A DNA stretch of 64,000 nt, from the NCBI GenBank assembly GCA_016933275.1, contig JAFGBI010000092.1, positions 47,906-111,905 of the forward strand, written 5' to 3'. The stretch comes from Polyangiaceae bacterium. GTDB lineage: Bacteria > Myxococcota_A > Polyangia > Polyangiales > Polyangiaceae. Shown here one piece after another: positions 17,525 to 26,325 of this stretch. The position numbers and the translations under genes were made by a program. The notes beneath the pieces were generated by a model. It was not told the origin of the DNA. It ran no database searches and was given only the letters and a program-made list of their open reading frames with translations. The first letter of the stretch is position 1, and the number at the start of each line of letters is the position of its first letter.

Positions 17525-18235
17525 CTAGCCAGCGATGCCCCGAAGCCGCTTCGTGAGTCGATGGATCGCACGTGCATGGAGACGACTTGCCCAGGACTTG
17601 CTTATCCCAAGATCCCTGGCCACCTCATCGAACTGCTCGCCCTCGAGGTAGTGCCGCCTCACCAGGGTTCCCTCCACCTCTGGCAACAGGGAGATGGCGC
17701 TGCGAACGCGAGCGAGCAACTCGGTATACTCAGCGTGCTGTTCAGGGTCGGGGAGACCGTCGACCGCGGTGATCGCCCCATCGTCACCAACAGCCGGAGC
17801 CGCTAGCAGGCCGACCGCCATCGCAGTGGCCATCGCCGCCAGATGGTCTGCGAGCTTCGAGTCCGCATCGCCGGCACCCGATCCGGGAGCGGGGCCCACT
17901 GCGAGATCCTCGTGCACGGCCTCGCTCAGTCGACTTGCCGCCTCGATCCCCCTCAACCGTGCGTAGGCGCGACGGGGCAGGTGGCCCAGGCGACGCATGC
18001 CATCCAGAACCGCTCCGCGAATGCGGTAGGTGGCGTAGGCGTGGAACGGAACGCCGCGTGCGGGGTCCCAACGCCGGGCGGCCTCGAGCAGCCCTTCCCT
18101 GCCGGCGCTGATCAGGTCCTCCAATGACGCGGGGGACCCGACGGTACGATGTAAGTGTCCCGCGATCGCGTCGACCAGATCGAGCGCACCCTCGACCCGA
18201 TCCGCCACTGCTCGGGAGCCCTCTTCCGTGGTCAC
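17525..18235 (-). CDS. FliA/WhiG-like sigma-70 family factor
   Basis: 236 residues. Region 2 is at about 35-85 (ISAGREGLLEAARRWDP, GVPFHAYATYRIRGAVLDGM), typical of FliA/WhiG/SigB sigma factors. A poorly conserved middle segment with Ala/Gly stretches replaces region 3. Region 4 is at about 185-232 (VRRHYLEGEQFDEVARDLGI, SKSWASRLHARAIHRL). No flagellar genes are near, so a role other than motility is likely. The GTG start follows a -10-like TAGATT by 9 nt. Divergent from the CPBP gene. Confidence 0.9.
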   Translation of the reverse strand: MTTEEGSRAVADRVEGALDLVDAIAGHLHRTVGSPASLEDLISAGREGLLEAARRWDPARGVPFHAYATYRIRGAVLDGMRRLGHLPRRAYARLRGIEAASRLSEAVHEDLAVGPAPGSGAGDADSKLADHLAAMATAMAVGLLAAPAVGDDGAITAVDGLPDPEQHAEYTELLARVRSAISLLPEVEGTLVRRHYLEGEQFDEVARDLGISKSWASRLHARAIHRLTKRLRGIAG

Positions 18236-18244
18236 CGGGCCCCG

Positions 18245-18250
18245 AATCTA
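18245..18250 (-). promoter_or_regulatory. -10 hexamer of the sigma-factor gene, leaderless type
   Basis: TAGATT on the minus strand, 9 nt before the GTG at 18235. A weak -35 (GTGACG) lies 18 bp upstream. No ribosome binding site. Confidence 0.42.
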
Positions 18251-18300
18251 GCCTCTCGAGGTCATTCCCGTCACTGGATGCGTCACCGGCCCCCTCGTGC

Positions 18301-18306
18301 CATAGT
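18301..18306 (+). promoter_or_regulatory. -10-like hexamer of the CPBP protease gene
   Basis: CATAGT, 6 nt before the ATG at 18313, which has no Shine-Dalgarno. The hexamer is a weaker match than others in this set. Confidence 0.28.
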
Positions 18307-18312
18307 CGCCCC

Positions 18313-18957
18313 ATGGCGCGCTGGGGCGTCGCGGCGGCCTATGTGCTCCTGACCTGCTTGGCTTTGGGCGTCGCGGTCGTTTGGCAGTGGCGATCCCCGA
18401 TGATCCATCCGGCCCCATGGCTCGTGCTCGAGCCGCTGGCGAGCCATCTCTATTCGGGCGGCGTCGGCCTGGCGTTCGGCGGGTTGGTGGTCATGCTGAC
18501 GCCCCCGATGGTCGATCGCTGGCAATGGGTGCGAAACCTCCACCAAGAGCTGCGTCCGATCGCCCGCGCGATGAGTCCGACGGCGATCCTCGTCGTGGCT
18601 CCCACCAGCGGATTCGTCGAGGAGATCCTCTTTCGCGGACTGCTCGGACCCGCGGTCGGGCTCCTGCCCCAGGCCCTGCTCTTCGGACTCGTCCACTACC
18701 TGCCCGGCCGAAGTCGCTGGGTGTGGGCGGTCTGGGCGATGGCGATCGGGCTCGCCCTGGGAGTCATCTTCCAGCTCACTGGCTCCCTGGTGGGTCCGAT
18801 CATCGCCCACACCCTGATCAACGGGCTCAACCTCCGGTACCTCCGCCGTCATGATCCAACGCCACCACCACCGCGACTCGGCGGGCTGTTGGGGTTGAGG
18901 GGAGGAAACCCCACGGGCGCTGCGCGGGGGTGCTGCGGCCGAGCCGGCGAGAGTTGA
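18313..18957 (+). CDS. CPBP-family intramembrane metalloprotease (Abi/Rce1-like)
   Basis: 214 residues with about five membrane helices. Motif 1 is EEILFRGLLGP (EExxxR, about residues 108-118), motif 2 FGLVHY, and motif 3 AHTLINGLN, together giving the Glu and His residues of the CPBP glutamic-type protease site. The last 30 residues are Gly/Pro/Arg-rich and probably unstructured. These proteins cleave prenylated or membrane peptides or act as self-immunity proteins; the substrate here is unknown. The TGA stop overlaps the -35 of the next gene's promoter. Confidence 0.88.
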   Translation: MARWGVAAAYVLLTCLALGVAVVWQWRSPMIHPAPWLVLEPLASHLYSGGVGLAFGGLVVMLTPPMVDRWQWVRNLHQELRPIARAMSPTAILVVAPTSGFVEEILFRGLLGPAVGLLPQALLFGLVHYLPGRSRWVWAVWAMAIGLALGVIFQLTGSLVGPIIAHTLINGLNLRYLRRHDPTPPPPRLGGLLGLRGGNPTGAARGCCGRAGES

Positions 18958-18982
18958 GCCGAGCCGAGGAATTCACTAATAG
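18954..18982 (+). promoter_or_regulatory. Promoter of the HD-GYP gene, leaderless type
   Basis: TTGAGC (18954-18959), 17-bp spacer, TAATAG (18977-18982), then 9 nt to the GTG at 18992. The expected start of transcription is within about 3 nt of the start codon. Its -35 includes the TGA of the upstream CPBP gene. Confidence 0.6.
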
Positions 18983-18991
18983 ATTGGAATC

Positions 18992-20509
18992 GTGGTGGGC
19001 GTTCCCCCGAAGGCCGAACCCGCAGCGGGAACCCCCGAGGAGCGGGCACGCGTCCTGGTGGTCGATGACGAGAAGTTTATCCGTGACATTCTCGCGGACT
19101 TCCTCGGCATGGAGGGCTATTCGGTGCGCACGGCCGAGGACGGGGTGAGCGCGCTGCGGGAGATCTCGAGGGCGCATTACGATCTGGTCATCAGCGACAT
19201 GAAGATGCCCAACATGGGCGGGCTCGAACTGCTACGCGAGGTGGCGAGATCGAGCCCGGACACGCTGACGGTCATCATGACCGGTTTCGGAACGGTGGAG
19301 ACGGCAATCGACGCAATGAAGCGCGGAGCGTACGACTACATCCTGAAACCGTTCAAGGTCGAGGAGATCATCCACATCGTACAGCGCGGCCTGGAGAAGC
19401 AACGCCTGGCCGCGGAGAATCTTAGGCTCCGCGAAGCTCTCTCTCTATACCAGGTGTCCGAGGCGATTGCCGCGAGCCTCTCGCTGCAGGATGTGGTAGC
19501 CACGATGGAGGCGAGCGCGCTCGCCGATGTCCACGCCGACGTCGTGTTCACGTGGCTAGAGGACGGTTTGGGCTCGTACTGCGAGCGCAGCCAGACGCGC
19601 AGCGAGCAACTGCCTCCAGACGCGGCTTCGGGCGCCATGAGCGCAGATGCGATCGTCCCGCGGCTCGCCACTGGAGCACCGCTGGTCGTCCACGGGCCCC
19701 ACGCTGCCGGACTCTTCGCCGTCTTGCCCGGGCGTTCGGTGTCGAGCGTTGCCGTGGTCCCACTCCGCGTGCGCGAACGCTTGCTCGGGTGGCTAGCCGT
19801 GGTGAGCCTGGCGGCCCCGCGCCGGTTCGACGAGGGCCAGCGGAAGCTCTTGAGCATCGTCGCGTCGCGGGCAGCGGCGGCGATCGAGAATGCGCGCCTC
19901 TACGCGAACCTGCAGGAGACGTTTCAGCAGACGATCCAGGGACTGGCAACGACGATCGACAAGATGGATCGCTACACGGCGGGGCACTCGGAACGGGTCG
20001 CGCGATACGCGGTGGCCCTAGGGCGGTGGCTGGGTCTGAACGAGAGCGCGGTCGAGGTGGTGCGGAATGCGGCGCTGATGCACGACATCGGCAAGATCGG
20101 TTGCGTGATGAACCTCAACAAGCCCGGTCGCCTCACCCAGCAGGAGTACGAGACGTTCAAGAAGCACCCGGTCTACGGCCGAGAGATCCTCGACCCCATT
20201 CGGTTCTTGGAACCCGTCCTGCCAGGAGTGTATCTGCATCACGAACGTTGGGACGGACGCGGCTATCCGCTCGGCATCGCCGGCGAGGAGATCCCGATGC
20301 TCGCTCGCATCATCGCGGTCGCCGACACCTATGATGCGATGACGTCCGATCGCGCCTATCGTCGCGCGCTGCCGCACGAGGTCACGGTCGGTGAGATAGT
20401 CCGCTGTTCCGGCTCGCAATTCGACCCTGCCGTCTCGACGACCTTCACGGATCGGGTCGACGATTTGCGTGACGAGCTCAGGGAAACCGGCGTCGAGGTT
20501 CCGGAGTAG
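18992..20509 (+). CDS. REC-GAF-HD-GYP response regulator (probable c-di-GMP phosphodiesterase)
   Basis: 505 residues. Receiver domain 20-135 with acidic pocket VVDDEK, phospho-acceptor D69 in DLVISDMKMPNMGG and Lys in LKPFK. A GAF-like domain spans about 160-310. The HD-GYP domain (about 320-500) has HSERVARYA, the metal-binding HDIGKIG, and the HHERWDGRGYPLG motif, so it should be catalytically active. Predicted to hydrolyse c-di-GMP under phosphorylation control and lower the level of this second messenger. lipB starts directly after the stop, so the two share a transcript. Confidence 0.93.
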   Translation: MVGVPPKAEPAAGTPEERARVLVVDDEKFIRDILADFLGMEGYSVRTAEDGVSALREISRAHYDLVISDMKMPNMGGLELLREVARSSPDTLTVIMTGFGTVETAIDAMKRGAYDYILKPFKVEEIIHIVQRGLEKQRLAAENLRLREALSLYQVSEAIAASLSLQDVVATMEASALADVHADVVFTWLEDGLGSYCERSQTRSEQLPPDAASGAMSADAIVPRLATGAPLVVHGPHAAGLFAVLPGRSVSSVAVVPLRVRERLLGWLAVVSLAAPRRFDEGQRKLLSIVASRAAAAIENARLYANLQETFQQTIQGLATTIDKMDRYTAGHSERVARYAVALGRWLGLNESAVEVVRNAALMHDIGKIGCVMNLNKPGRLTQQEYETFKKHPVYGREILDPIRFLEPVLPGVYLHHERWDGRGYPLGIAGEEIPMLARIIAVADTYDAMTSDRAYRRALPHEVTVGEIVRCSGSQFDPAVSTTFTDRVDDLRDELRETGVEVPE

Positions 20510-21268
20510 ATGCCACACCAGTTGACCGGGGTGTGGCTCGGACGACGGCCCTACGGCCCCGTGCTGGAGCTACAACGTGCCCTACACGCCGCGCGAGTCT
20601 CCGGGCGAGGACACGACGTAGCCCTCTTGGTCGAGCACGACCCCGTGATCACGATGGGTCGAAGCGCACGTGCCGAGCACCTCCTGGCGCCGGAGGCCGC
20701 GCTCCGCGCCGCGGGATTCACCGTCGCCGCGGCCGAGCGCGGCGGCGACGTGACCGTCCATGGCCCCGGGCAACTGGTGGTCTACCCGATCGTGGCGCTC
20801 GACCCCGGTCGTCGCGACGTACGCCGCTACGTGAACCGCCTCGCGGAGACGATGCGTCGGACGATCGGGGACCATGGGGTCGCCGCGGAAATCGTAGAGG
20901 GGCTAGTCGGTCTATGGGTCGATCGTGAGAGCCCGAGGGAATGGCGCGGGACAGAGTCCACCGCAACGATGGCCAAGATCGGCGCGATCGGCGTCCGCAT
21001 CTCGCGGTGGGTGACGATGCACGGGTTCGCGCTCAACCTGAGCATCGACCTCGGCCTTTTTCGACACGTGATCCCCTGCGGGATTCGTGAACACCCCGTG
21101 ACGTCGCTCGCGGAGCTCACGGGCCGCCCGTTGGCGGTGGCGGACGTGGCACCCCGCACGTTGACCCATCTGGCAGCCGAGCTCGGGCTGGATCGGGCCG
21201 AGTTCTGCGACGGAACCAGGTGGCCGCTCGAGCCCGGCGCTCCGCCGGCACCCCTCCTGGTGACCTGA
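20510..21268 (+). CDS. lipB: Lipoyl(octanoyl) transferase LipB
   Basis: 252 residues. Moves octanoate from acyl carrier protein to the lipoyl domains of 2-oxoacid dehydrogenases and GcvH; LipA then inserts sulfur. Motifs: RGGDVTVHGPGQLVVYPI at about 78-95, the catalytic Lys in KIGAIGVRISRWVTMHG, and the catalytic Cys in PCGI. The ATG follows the HD-GYP stop with no gap and GGAG lies close upstream. lipA is not in the window. Confidence 0.96.
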   Translation: MPHQLTGVWLGRRPYGPVLELQRALHAARVSGRGHDVALLVEHDPVITMGRSARAEHLLAPEAALRAAGFTVAAAERGGDVTVHGPGQLVVYPIVALDPGRRDVRRYVNRLAETMRRTIGDHGVAAEIVEGLVGLWVDRESPREWRGTESTATMAKIGAIGVRISRWVTMHGFALNLSIDLGLFRHVIPCGIREHPVTSLAELTGRPLAVADVAPRTLTHLAAELGLDRAEFCDGTRWPLEPGAPPAPLLVT

Positions 21269-21348
21269 TCGGTTCCGCCCCGTTGCTTCGGTGCTTCCCT
21301 GGCACTCTGCCGAGGGATCGGCACACGTGAAGGGTTCGCCGATCCTGG

Positions 21349-22164
21349 TCAGCTCGCCCGGGCAGGATCGATGGCTGCGAGGACCGCCACCTGAATGGCG
21401 AGACGACGATCCGCTCCGATCGGCCGACCGTCGAGCTCCTGGATCTCGAACCGATCCCGCACCTTTTCGTGAGTGGTGTGCACTTCCGAGCGGACAATCT
21501 GTACCTTCTGCTCGAAGAGAGCCTGTGCCAACGCGAGCAGGAGCCCGGTCCGATCGACCGTCTCGACCTCCAACGTGCTCAGCGCGCCGTCGCCGGTCTC
21601 CACGAAGCGCACGTTCGCTTCGTAGGGAGCGGGCGCCCGGTGGTGCCCGACGGCCTGGACATCAGCAACGGCCGTCTCCCCGAGCAATAGCCGAGTCAGG
21701 GTCTCCTCGAGCGAACGCAGCCGAGCGTCCGTCAGCTCTTCGGCGTGCACGCCGTGGAGGTCGCGGACCCAGAACACGTCCACCGCCTCCCAGTTCTCGC
21801 CGATGCGGTGCCGGGTATAGGCCTCCGCATGAACAACGTCGAGCGCCTCCATCACCAGCGCCGCGCTGATGATCGCCAGCAGCCCGGGCCGGTCATCGGC
21901 CACGATGCAGAGCGCCGCTGCGCTAAGACCACGTCGCGAGTGGAAGCAGCCCACGCGCGCGGTGGCTCCCTGACGGCCCAGGGCTAGCGCGGCGTGGTCG
22001 CCTATCCCCCGCTCGGAAAAGCGGTGGCGATAGCCCCTCGGCATCGAAGCCACGAAGTCGCGGATGGAGTCGGAAGGAGGGGCGGGTTGGAGCATGGGTT
22101 CGAGCACGGGGGATCTGTGGCCATCATCGTGAGTCGTCGAGGTTTCGACGACATGAACGGCCAT
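21349..22164 (-). CDS. Tandem ACT-domain protein, GlnD C-terminus-like
   Basis: 271 residues. Two ACT domains: about 85-170 (CIVADDRPGLLAIISAALV) and 195-268 (LEVETVDRTGLLLALAQAL). They are preceded by DFVASMPRGYRHRFS, which resembles the segment ahead of the ACT pair in the uridylyltransferase GlnD. The nucleotidyltransferase and HD domains of GlnD are missing, so this is a stand-alone sensor, probably for an amino acid such as glutamine. ATG 22164 follows AGGAGAA very closely; a GTG at 22197 is possible. Convergent with lipB. Confidence 0.78.
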   Translation of the reverse strand: MAVHVVETSTTHDDGHRSPVLEPMLQPAPPSDSIRDFVASMPRGYRHRFSERGIGDHAALALGRQGATARVGCFHSRRGLSAAALCIVADDRPGLLAIISAALVMEALDVVHAEAYTRHRIGENWEAVDVFWVRDLHGVHAEELTDARLRSLEETLTRLLLGETAVADVQAVGHHRAPAPYEANVRFVETGDGALSTLEVETVDRTGLLLALAQALFEQKVQIVRSEVHTTHEKVRDRFEIQELDGRPIGADRRLAIQVAVLAAIDPARAS

Positions 22165-22229
22165 TTCTCCTGAAGCGGCCGCTCCCCGAGCGGTCACCCG
22201 CCCAGAGAAGGAGACCCCGAGCCGATGGG

Positions 22230-23873
22230 TCAGGGCGGGAAGGGCAACGAGAACGGCGGCAGGGTGCTCGGAAACGGCGGCAGGGTGCTCGGAAACGGCG
22301 GCAGGGTGCTCGGAAACGGCGGCAGGGTGCTCGGAAACGGCGGCAAAGGCGGCAACGTGCTCGGCAGGCTGCTGGGAAGCGGGAAGGGGAACCTGGGTCC
22401 GCCGTCGGCTCCCGCGTCCGAGCTAGTGCCCCTGGTCCCGACCGGATCCGGACTCGGGCTCGGGGCCGGAGCGACGGGCGCGCCGGTCGTTGACCCGTCG
22501 GGCGGGACGCCCCCGGTCCCAACGCCCTGCGCCGAAAGGGTGACGGCGGGGGGGGGGCCATCGGATGGAAAGCGGGGTTCGTCCTCCTTTGGGCCTGCCC
22601 GCAGCAGAACGACCGCAGCGATGATCGCCCCGGTCACCAGGATACCAAGGAGCAGCGCCCCGATGGCACTGGCAAGGCGATCGGAACGGCGACGCCGGAT
22701 AGGCGCGATCGGGAGGAAAGCCGGGGCAGTTCCCACGGTGGGCGCGGGCAGGAACTGGGCCGCCCCCATGGCGATGCTGCGCCGCAGCTCTTCTCCCGGC
22801 ACATCCTGGGTACTACCCTTGCTGTCGACCGTGGGATCGAGCTTGGCGGGGGGGGAGATCTCCTCGGGTGGGAGGGTCGGCGCCACTCCACGCACGGCGA
22901 GCTCGGGGGTCGCGGGCGGATGGGGGACAACGCCGGCCGCCATGTCGGAAGCCGCGGGCGTAACGGCCACCGCAGCGGCCACCGGCGCGGGAGTGGCGGC
23001 GAGCTGCCCTGCATGGCTCAGCTGGCCCGCAAACCGCGCGAGATCCAGCCGCATCTCCATGGCGTTCGCGTAGCGACGATCGGCATCTGGCTCGATCGCC
23101 CGATGAACAGCGGCAGCGAGACCCGGTGGAAGGTCCGGTAGGAGCTCGAGGAGCGGCTTCACCTGACCCTCGGTGACCTTCGCGATGATCTCCGGCGCAC
23201 TGTCGCCATAGGCGGGACGCTCGCCGCTCAGCACCTCGTAGAGCATCGCCCCGAGCGAGTAGATATCGGCGCGGTGGTCGACCCGATCCGCGGCGTAGAG
23301 TTGTTCCGGGGCCATGTATTCGGGAGTCCCCATCACGACCCCGGGGCGAGTGAGCCCCCTCTGGTACTCGTGTGCTTGGCGAAGCTTCGCTATCCCGAAG
23401 TCGAGCAACTTGAGCACCGGGCCGCCCCCGGAGGGCGTGATGAACACGTTGTCGGGCTTCAGATCCCGGTGCACCACACCGAGCGCGTGCGCGGCCTCCA
23501 GCCCACACAGGATCTGCAACGCGAAATCGACGGCCTGGTCCCGCGGAAGCTTCAGCTTGCGATCCAGGAGCTGTTGCAGACTCTCACCGGCCAGAAGCTC
23601 CATCACGATGAACGGGGCACCGTCAGGCGTCTGGTCGACGTCGATGACGCGGGTGACGTGCGGACTCTGGATGCTGGCCGAGACGCGGGCTTCCTGCAGG
23701 AACCGAGCGGCGAGCCCGGTGCGCCGCGCGAGCTCCGCGTGGAGGAACTTCAGGGCAACCACAGAACCTAGCACCTCGTGCCGTGCCTCGAACACGGCGC
23801 CCATCCCTCCGTCGCCAATGAGGCGCACGATGCGGTACTTGCCGCCGACCACCTGTCCCGGATTCGGGCGCAT
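22230..23873 (-). CDS. Membrane Ser/Thr protein kinase with Pro-rich repeat tail
   Basis: 547 residues. Kinase domain 13-275: glycine loop IGDGGMGAVF, catalytic Lys in VALKFL, VVHRDLKPDNVF near 137, DFGIAK, and YMAPEQLY. A 150-residue Ala/Pro linker with motif AAQFLPAPTVG leads to a membrane segment at about 430-452 (AIGALLLGILVTGAIIAAVV). The extracytoplasmic tail is Pro/Ser-rich and ends in tandem PPFPSTL heptads, encoded by perfect 21-bp repeats. The transcript is probably leaderless: TTGACC-18-TCTATT ends 12 nt before the ATG. The phospho-targets are unknown; the FHA protein at 50.1 kb and the PP2C at 37.3 kb are plausible partners. Confidence 0.92.
   Translation of the reverse strand: MRPNPGQVVGGKYRIVRLIGDGGMGAVFEARHEVLGSVVALKFLHAELARRTGLAARFLQEARVSASIQSPHVTRVIDVDQTPDGAPFIVMELLAGESLQQLLDRKLKLPRDQAVDFALQILCGLEAAHALGVVHRDLKPDNVFITPSGGGPVLKLLDFGIAKLRQAHEYQRGLTRPGVVMGTPEYMAPEQLYAADRVDHRADIYSLGAMLYEVLSGERPAYGDSAPEIIAKVTEGQVKPLLELLPDLPPGLAAAVHRAIEPDADRRYANAMEMRLDLARFAGQLSHAGQLAATPAPVAAAVAVTPAASDMAAGVVPHPPATPELAVRGVAPTLPPEEISPPAKLDPTVDSKGSTQDVPGEELRRSIAMGAAQFLPAPTVGTAPAFLPIAPIRRRRSDRLASAIGALLLGILVTGAIIAAVVLLRAGPKEDEPRFPSDGPPPAVTLSAQGVGTGGVPPDGSTTGAPVAPAPSPSPDPVGTRGTSSDAGADGGPRFPFPLPSSLPSTLPPLPPFPSTLPPFPSTLPPFPSTLPPFPSTLPPFSLPFPP
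22252..22335 (-). repeat. Four perfect 21-bp tandem repeats in the kinase tail
   Basis: Units at 22252, 22273, 22294 and 22315, identical in sequence, each encoding the heptad PPFPSTL in some register. A degenerate unit follows toward the membrane segment. Identity at the DNA level indicates recent slippage, so copy number is likely to vary between strains. Confidence 0.9.
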
Positions 23874-23885
23874 CGCAGATACTCG

Positions 23886-23915
23886 AATAGACCACCACCC
23901 CAAGTGGGCGGTCAA
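23886..23915 (-). promoter_or_regulatory. Promoter of the second kinase gene, leaderless type
   Basis: Minus strand: -35 TTGACC (23910-23915), 18-bp spacer, -10 TCTATT (23886-23891), 12 nt to the ATG at 23873. The -35 contains the TGA of the upstream adenosyltransferase gene. Confidence 0.52.
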
Positions 23916-24475
23916 CCAACCACGCCATGGCGCGGATTCCACGGCAGGTCGGCGACCCCACCTAGCTTGTTCGCGCGCCGCGCGAGGACGAAGCAGAGGT
24001 CCCCGACTCGGTTCAGGTAGGTGACGATCTCGGGACGGACCGGCTCGACGCGGGCAACCGCCACCACGCGCCGCTCCGCGCGGCGACACACGGTCCGCGC
24101 CAGGTGCAGCGCCGCAGCTCCGGCATTGCCGCCGGGGAGGATGAACGTCCTGAGGGACGCAAGCTCGGCCTCGTGCACGTCGATCGTTCGTTCAACCCAG
24201 GCGATCTCCGCTGAGTCCACCGGCTCGACCCCGGGGGTGCGCTCGCGACCCGCGGAGCACGCGAGCTCGGCACCAACGCGGAACAGCGCCCCTTGGATTC
24301 GTCCCAGGGCCGCGTCGATCTCCGAGGGCAGCTCGCAGGCGCGCGCCCACCCGAACGTTGCGGCTAGCTCGTCGACGGATCCATAGGCCTCCACCCGAGG
24401 ATGGTCCTTCGGCACCCGCGTCCCACCGTACAGGCCCGTTTCCCCGTGGTCCCCGGTTCTCGTGTAGATCCTCAT
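23912..24475 (-). CDS. Cob(I)alamin adenosyltransferase, PduO type
   Basis: 187 residues, full length for the PduO/MMAB family, which makes adenosylcobalamin from cob(I)alamin and ATP. Signature motifs: the N-terminal ATP-binding TRTGDHGETGLYGGTRV, then VEAYGSVDELAA, the C-terminal RRAERR and YLNRVGDLCFVLAR. No cobalamin riboswitch or corrinoid enzyme is adjacent. It lies between the CarD-like gene and the kinase on the same strand, with a strong promoter for the kinase at its stop. Confidence 0.94.
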   Translation of the reverse strand: MRIYTRTGDHGETGLYGGTRVPKDHPRVEAYGSVDELAATFGWARACELPSEIDAALGRIQGALFRVGAELACSAGRERTPGVEPVDSAEIAWVERTIDVHEAELASLRTFILPGGNAGAAALHLARTVCRRAERRVVAVARVEPVRPEIVTYLNRVGDLCFVLARRANKLGGVADLPWNPRHGVVG

Positions 24476-24524
24476 TTCGATCGGGAGCGTAGGATGGTCG
24501 CCCGCACCCCGCACCCCCCCCCGG

Positions 24525-25046
24525 CTAGGCCGAGAGGATCTCTCGGATCTCACCCTCGATGTGGGCCGGCTCGACCTTCTTCGCGAGCGCCAGCTCCTGC
24601 ACCAGGAGACTCTTGGCCTGATCGAGCAACCGCCGCTCGCCAAAGGAGAGATCCTTGTCGAACTTCAAGCGGTACATGTCCCGGAGAACCTTCGCGATCT
24701 CCGCGGGGGCACCGCTCTTGAGCATCTCCGTGTAGGCGCGAAAGCGTCGATTCCACGGCTGCATGTCCACCGCGACCTCGGGCGCTCTGAGGATATCGAT
24801 GATCTCCTGAGCCTCTCGCTTCTTCATCACGGGCCGCAGGCCCACGCGATCCGCCGCCTGCACCGGCACCATCACCTTGAGCCCCGTGGCAAGGATCTTC
24901 AGTACGAAGCAGTCCCCTGGTCGTCCCCCGAGTTCGCGAGCTTCAATGGCCTCGATCTCACCGACTCCGTGAGCTGGGTGCACAGCCTTGTCACCCACCT
25001 TGAAGAGCACTGCCCCCCCGGAGTCTCCATTGACCCGTGCCGTCAT
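24525..25046 (-). CDS. CarD/CdnL-type RNA-polymerase-binding regulator
   Basis: 173 residues, the length of CdnL. The N-terminal CarD_TRCF domain (about 12-70; KVGDKAVHPAHGVGEIEAIE) binds the RNA polymerase beta subunit, and the C-terminal helical domain (DMYRLKFDKDLSFGERRLL) contacts promoter DNA. CdnL stabilises open complexes at rRNA and housekeeping promoters. The ATG has a strong ribosome site GAGGAGG 5 nt upstream. The name CdnL rather than CarD is preferred because the HMGA-like tail of Myxococcus CarD is absent. Confidence 0.94.
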   Translation of the reverse strand: MTARVNGDSGGAVLFKVGDKAVHPAHGVGEIEAIEARELGGRPGDCFVLKILATGLKVMVPVQAADRVGLRPVMKKREAQEIIDILRAPEVAVDMQPWNRRFRAYTEMLKSGAPAEIAKVLRDMYRLKFDKDLSFGERRLLDQAKSLLVQELALAKKVEPAHIEGEIREILSA

Positions 25047-25229
25047 CTCAGCCTCCTCGCTCCTCGGCGCGCCGTCGCCACTTCGCACCGGTGCCTCCTC
25101 GAGCCGTCCCGGCCACCCTGCCGTGGCGGACCGCGGCGGGAGAGCGCGCCACCCCTTAGCACCGCCACCCCGCCTCGGTCAATCGCCCCCGGCGGAGGAA
25201 TCCCGTAGAAGTCCATAGATTACGACTGG

Positions 25230-26255
25230 TTATTCCGTCGGAACGGACTGGTCCCCGGTCTCTGGCGGGAGAGCGAAGAGCTCGGCAACGTCGGCGGAGA
25301 CTGCCGCGCGGAGTCCTGCAACCATCGGCCTTGCTGCAATCGAGACCCTGAGCGCCACCCGGTCCCGATCCACCACCACCACCGGAGGGTCCCGCAGAGC
25401 ATCCAGACCCAAGAGGCTGCCGAGGGCGCTCTTCTCCACGTCCGTCCAGAGGGCGTCCATCCGCTCGTGGGCGTGGAACTCGGGAGGGAACAACCCCGCG
25501 AGAGCGAGCTCGACGCGGAAGTGGCTTGGTCCTTCCGCCTCGAGCGTGACTGTGGCGGCCGTCGCAGCGGCCAGCAAGCCATGACCTCCGTCCTGCCAGC
25601 TGCCACCAAACGGTCCCGGGGCGTAGAAGCGAAGTGGCGCAGAGACCTGGTGAGGACCCACGGAGGCGAGAGCAGCGCCCTCGAAGGCGGCCGGTGATTC
25701 CAGCCGTTCGAGCGCAAAACCGATCACGGCTCGAGCCGGTTGCGGATCACCAACGGCTATCGCAACGAACTGATTCTTCGCCAGAACCAGGGAGTAGGGT
25801 CGCGCTTGGACGATACCGGTGAGCGACAGGAGTCTCGGGTGGGGTCGCCTGCGGGCCGGCTCCACGAGGAGTCGGGACAGGAAAGCTCGCTCGACAAGGG
25901 CCGTCTCCTCATTGGTCACGAGAAAAAGCGTAGCCAGGGGATACCCTGCAACGACTGCATCCTCGGTCGCACGGAGCTCGACGCCAGTTCGTGCCGCAAA
26001 TGCCTCCAGCCCTTGCTCGGGAAGGAGCGCCTCCACCGCAACGGCCAGGGTGGGATCCTCCGCGATGGCTCGGGGCTTGGCGATCACGAGCCACTCGAGA
26101 CCTGCAGCGGGTACGAAATCGGCGAGGGGTCCAGAGTGGAGCGGGGGCACCACTCGGTTGGGTTCGGCGACTGGCGCCTGGGGTGACACCGCCCTCGAGG
26201 GTGGACTGCAGGCGATGCTCAGCACCGCCCCCCAGGTGGCCAGGGTCCAGCGCAG
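25230..26255 (-). CDS. Predicted lipoprotein, unknown function
   Basis: About 341 residues. The N-terminus RWTLATWGAVLSIAC ends in a lipobox-like IAC, so an outer-membrane or periplasmic lipoprotein is likely. The mature part alternates hydrophobic and charged stretches (LVIAKPRAIAEDPTLAVAVE, AFAARTGVELRATEDAVVAG) without a known domain. The start is uncertain: no ATG, GTG or TTG lies between the IHF stop and the signal peptide in this frame; a CTG at 26255 fits best. It follows the IHF/HU gene on the same strand. Confidence 0.68.
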   Translation of the reverse strand: MRWTLATWGAVLSIACSPPSRAVSPQAPVAEPNRVVPPLHSGPLADFVPAAGLEWLVIAKPRAIAEDPTLAVAVEALLPEQGLEAFAARTGVELRATEDAVVAGYPLATLFLVTNEETALVERAFLSRLLVEPARRRPHPRLLSLTGIVQARPYSLVLAKNQFVAIAVGDPQPARAVIGFALERLESPAAFEGAALASVGPHQVSAPLRFYAPGPFGGSWQDGGHGLLAAATAATVTLEAEGPSHFRVELALAGLFPPEFHAHERMDALWTDVEKSALGSLLGLDALRDPPVVVVDRDRVALRVSIAARPMVAGLRAAVSADVAELFALPPETGDQSVPTE

Positions 26256-26325
26256 GGGTGTCCCCGATCGCTCCCGGCTGGTCCGGCGTCCGTCACCACC
26301 CCCAAGACCCCCGGGGCTCGGGGAG

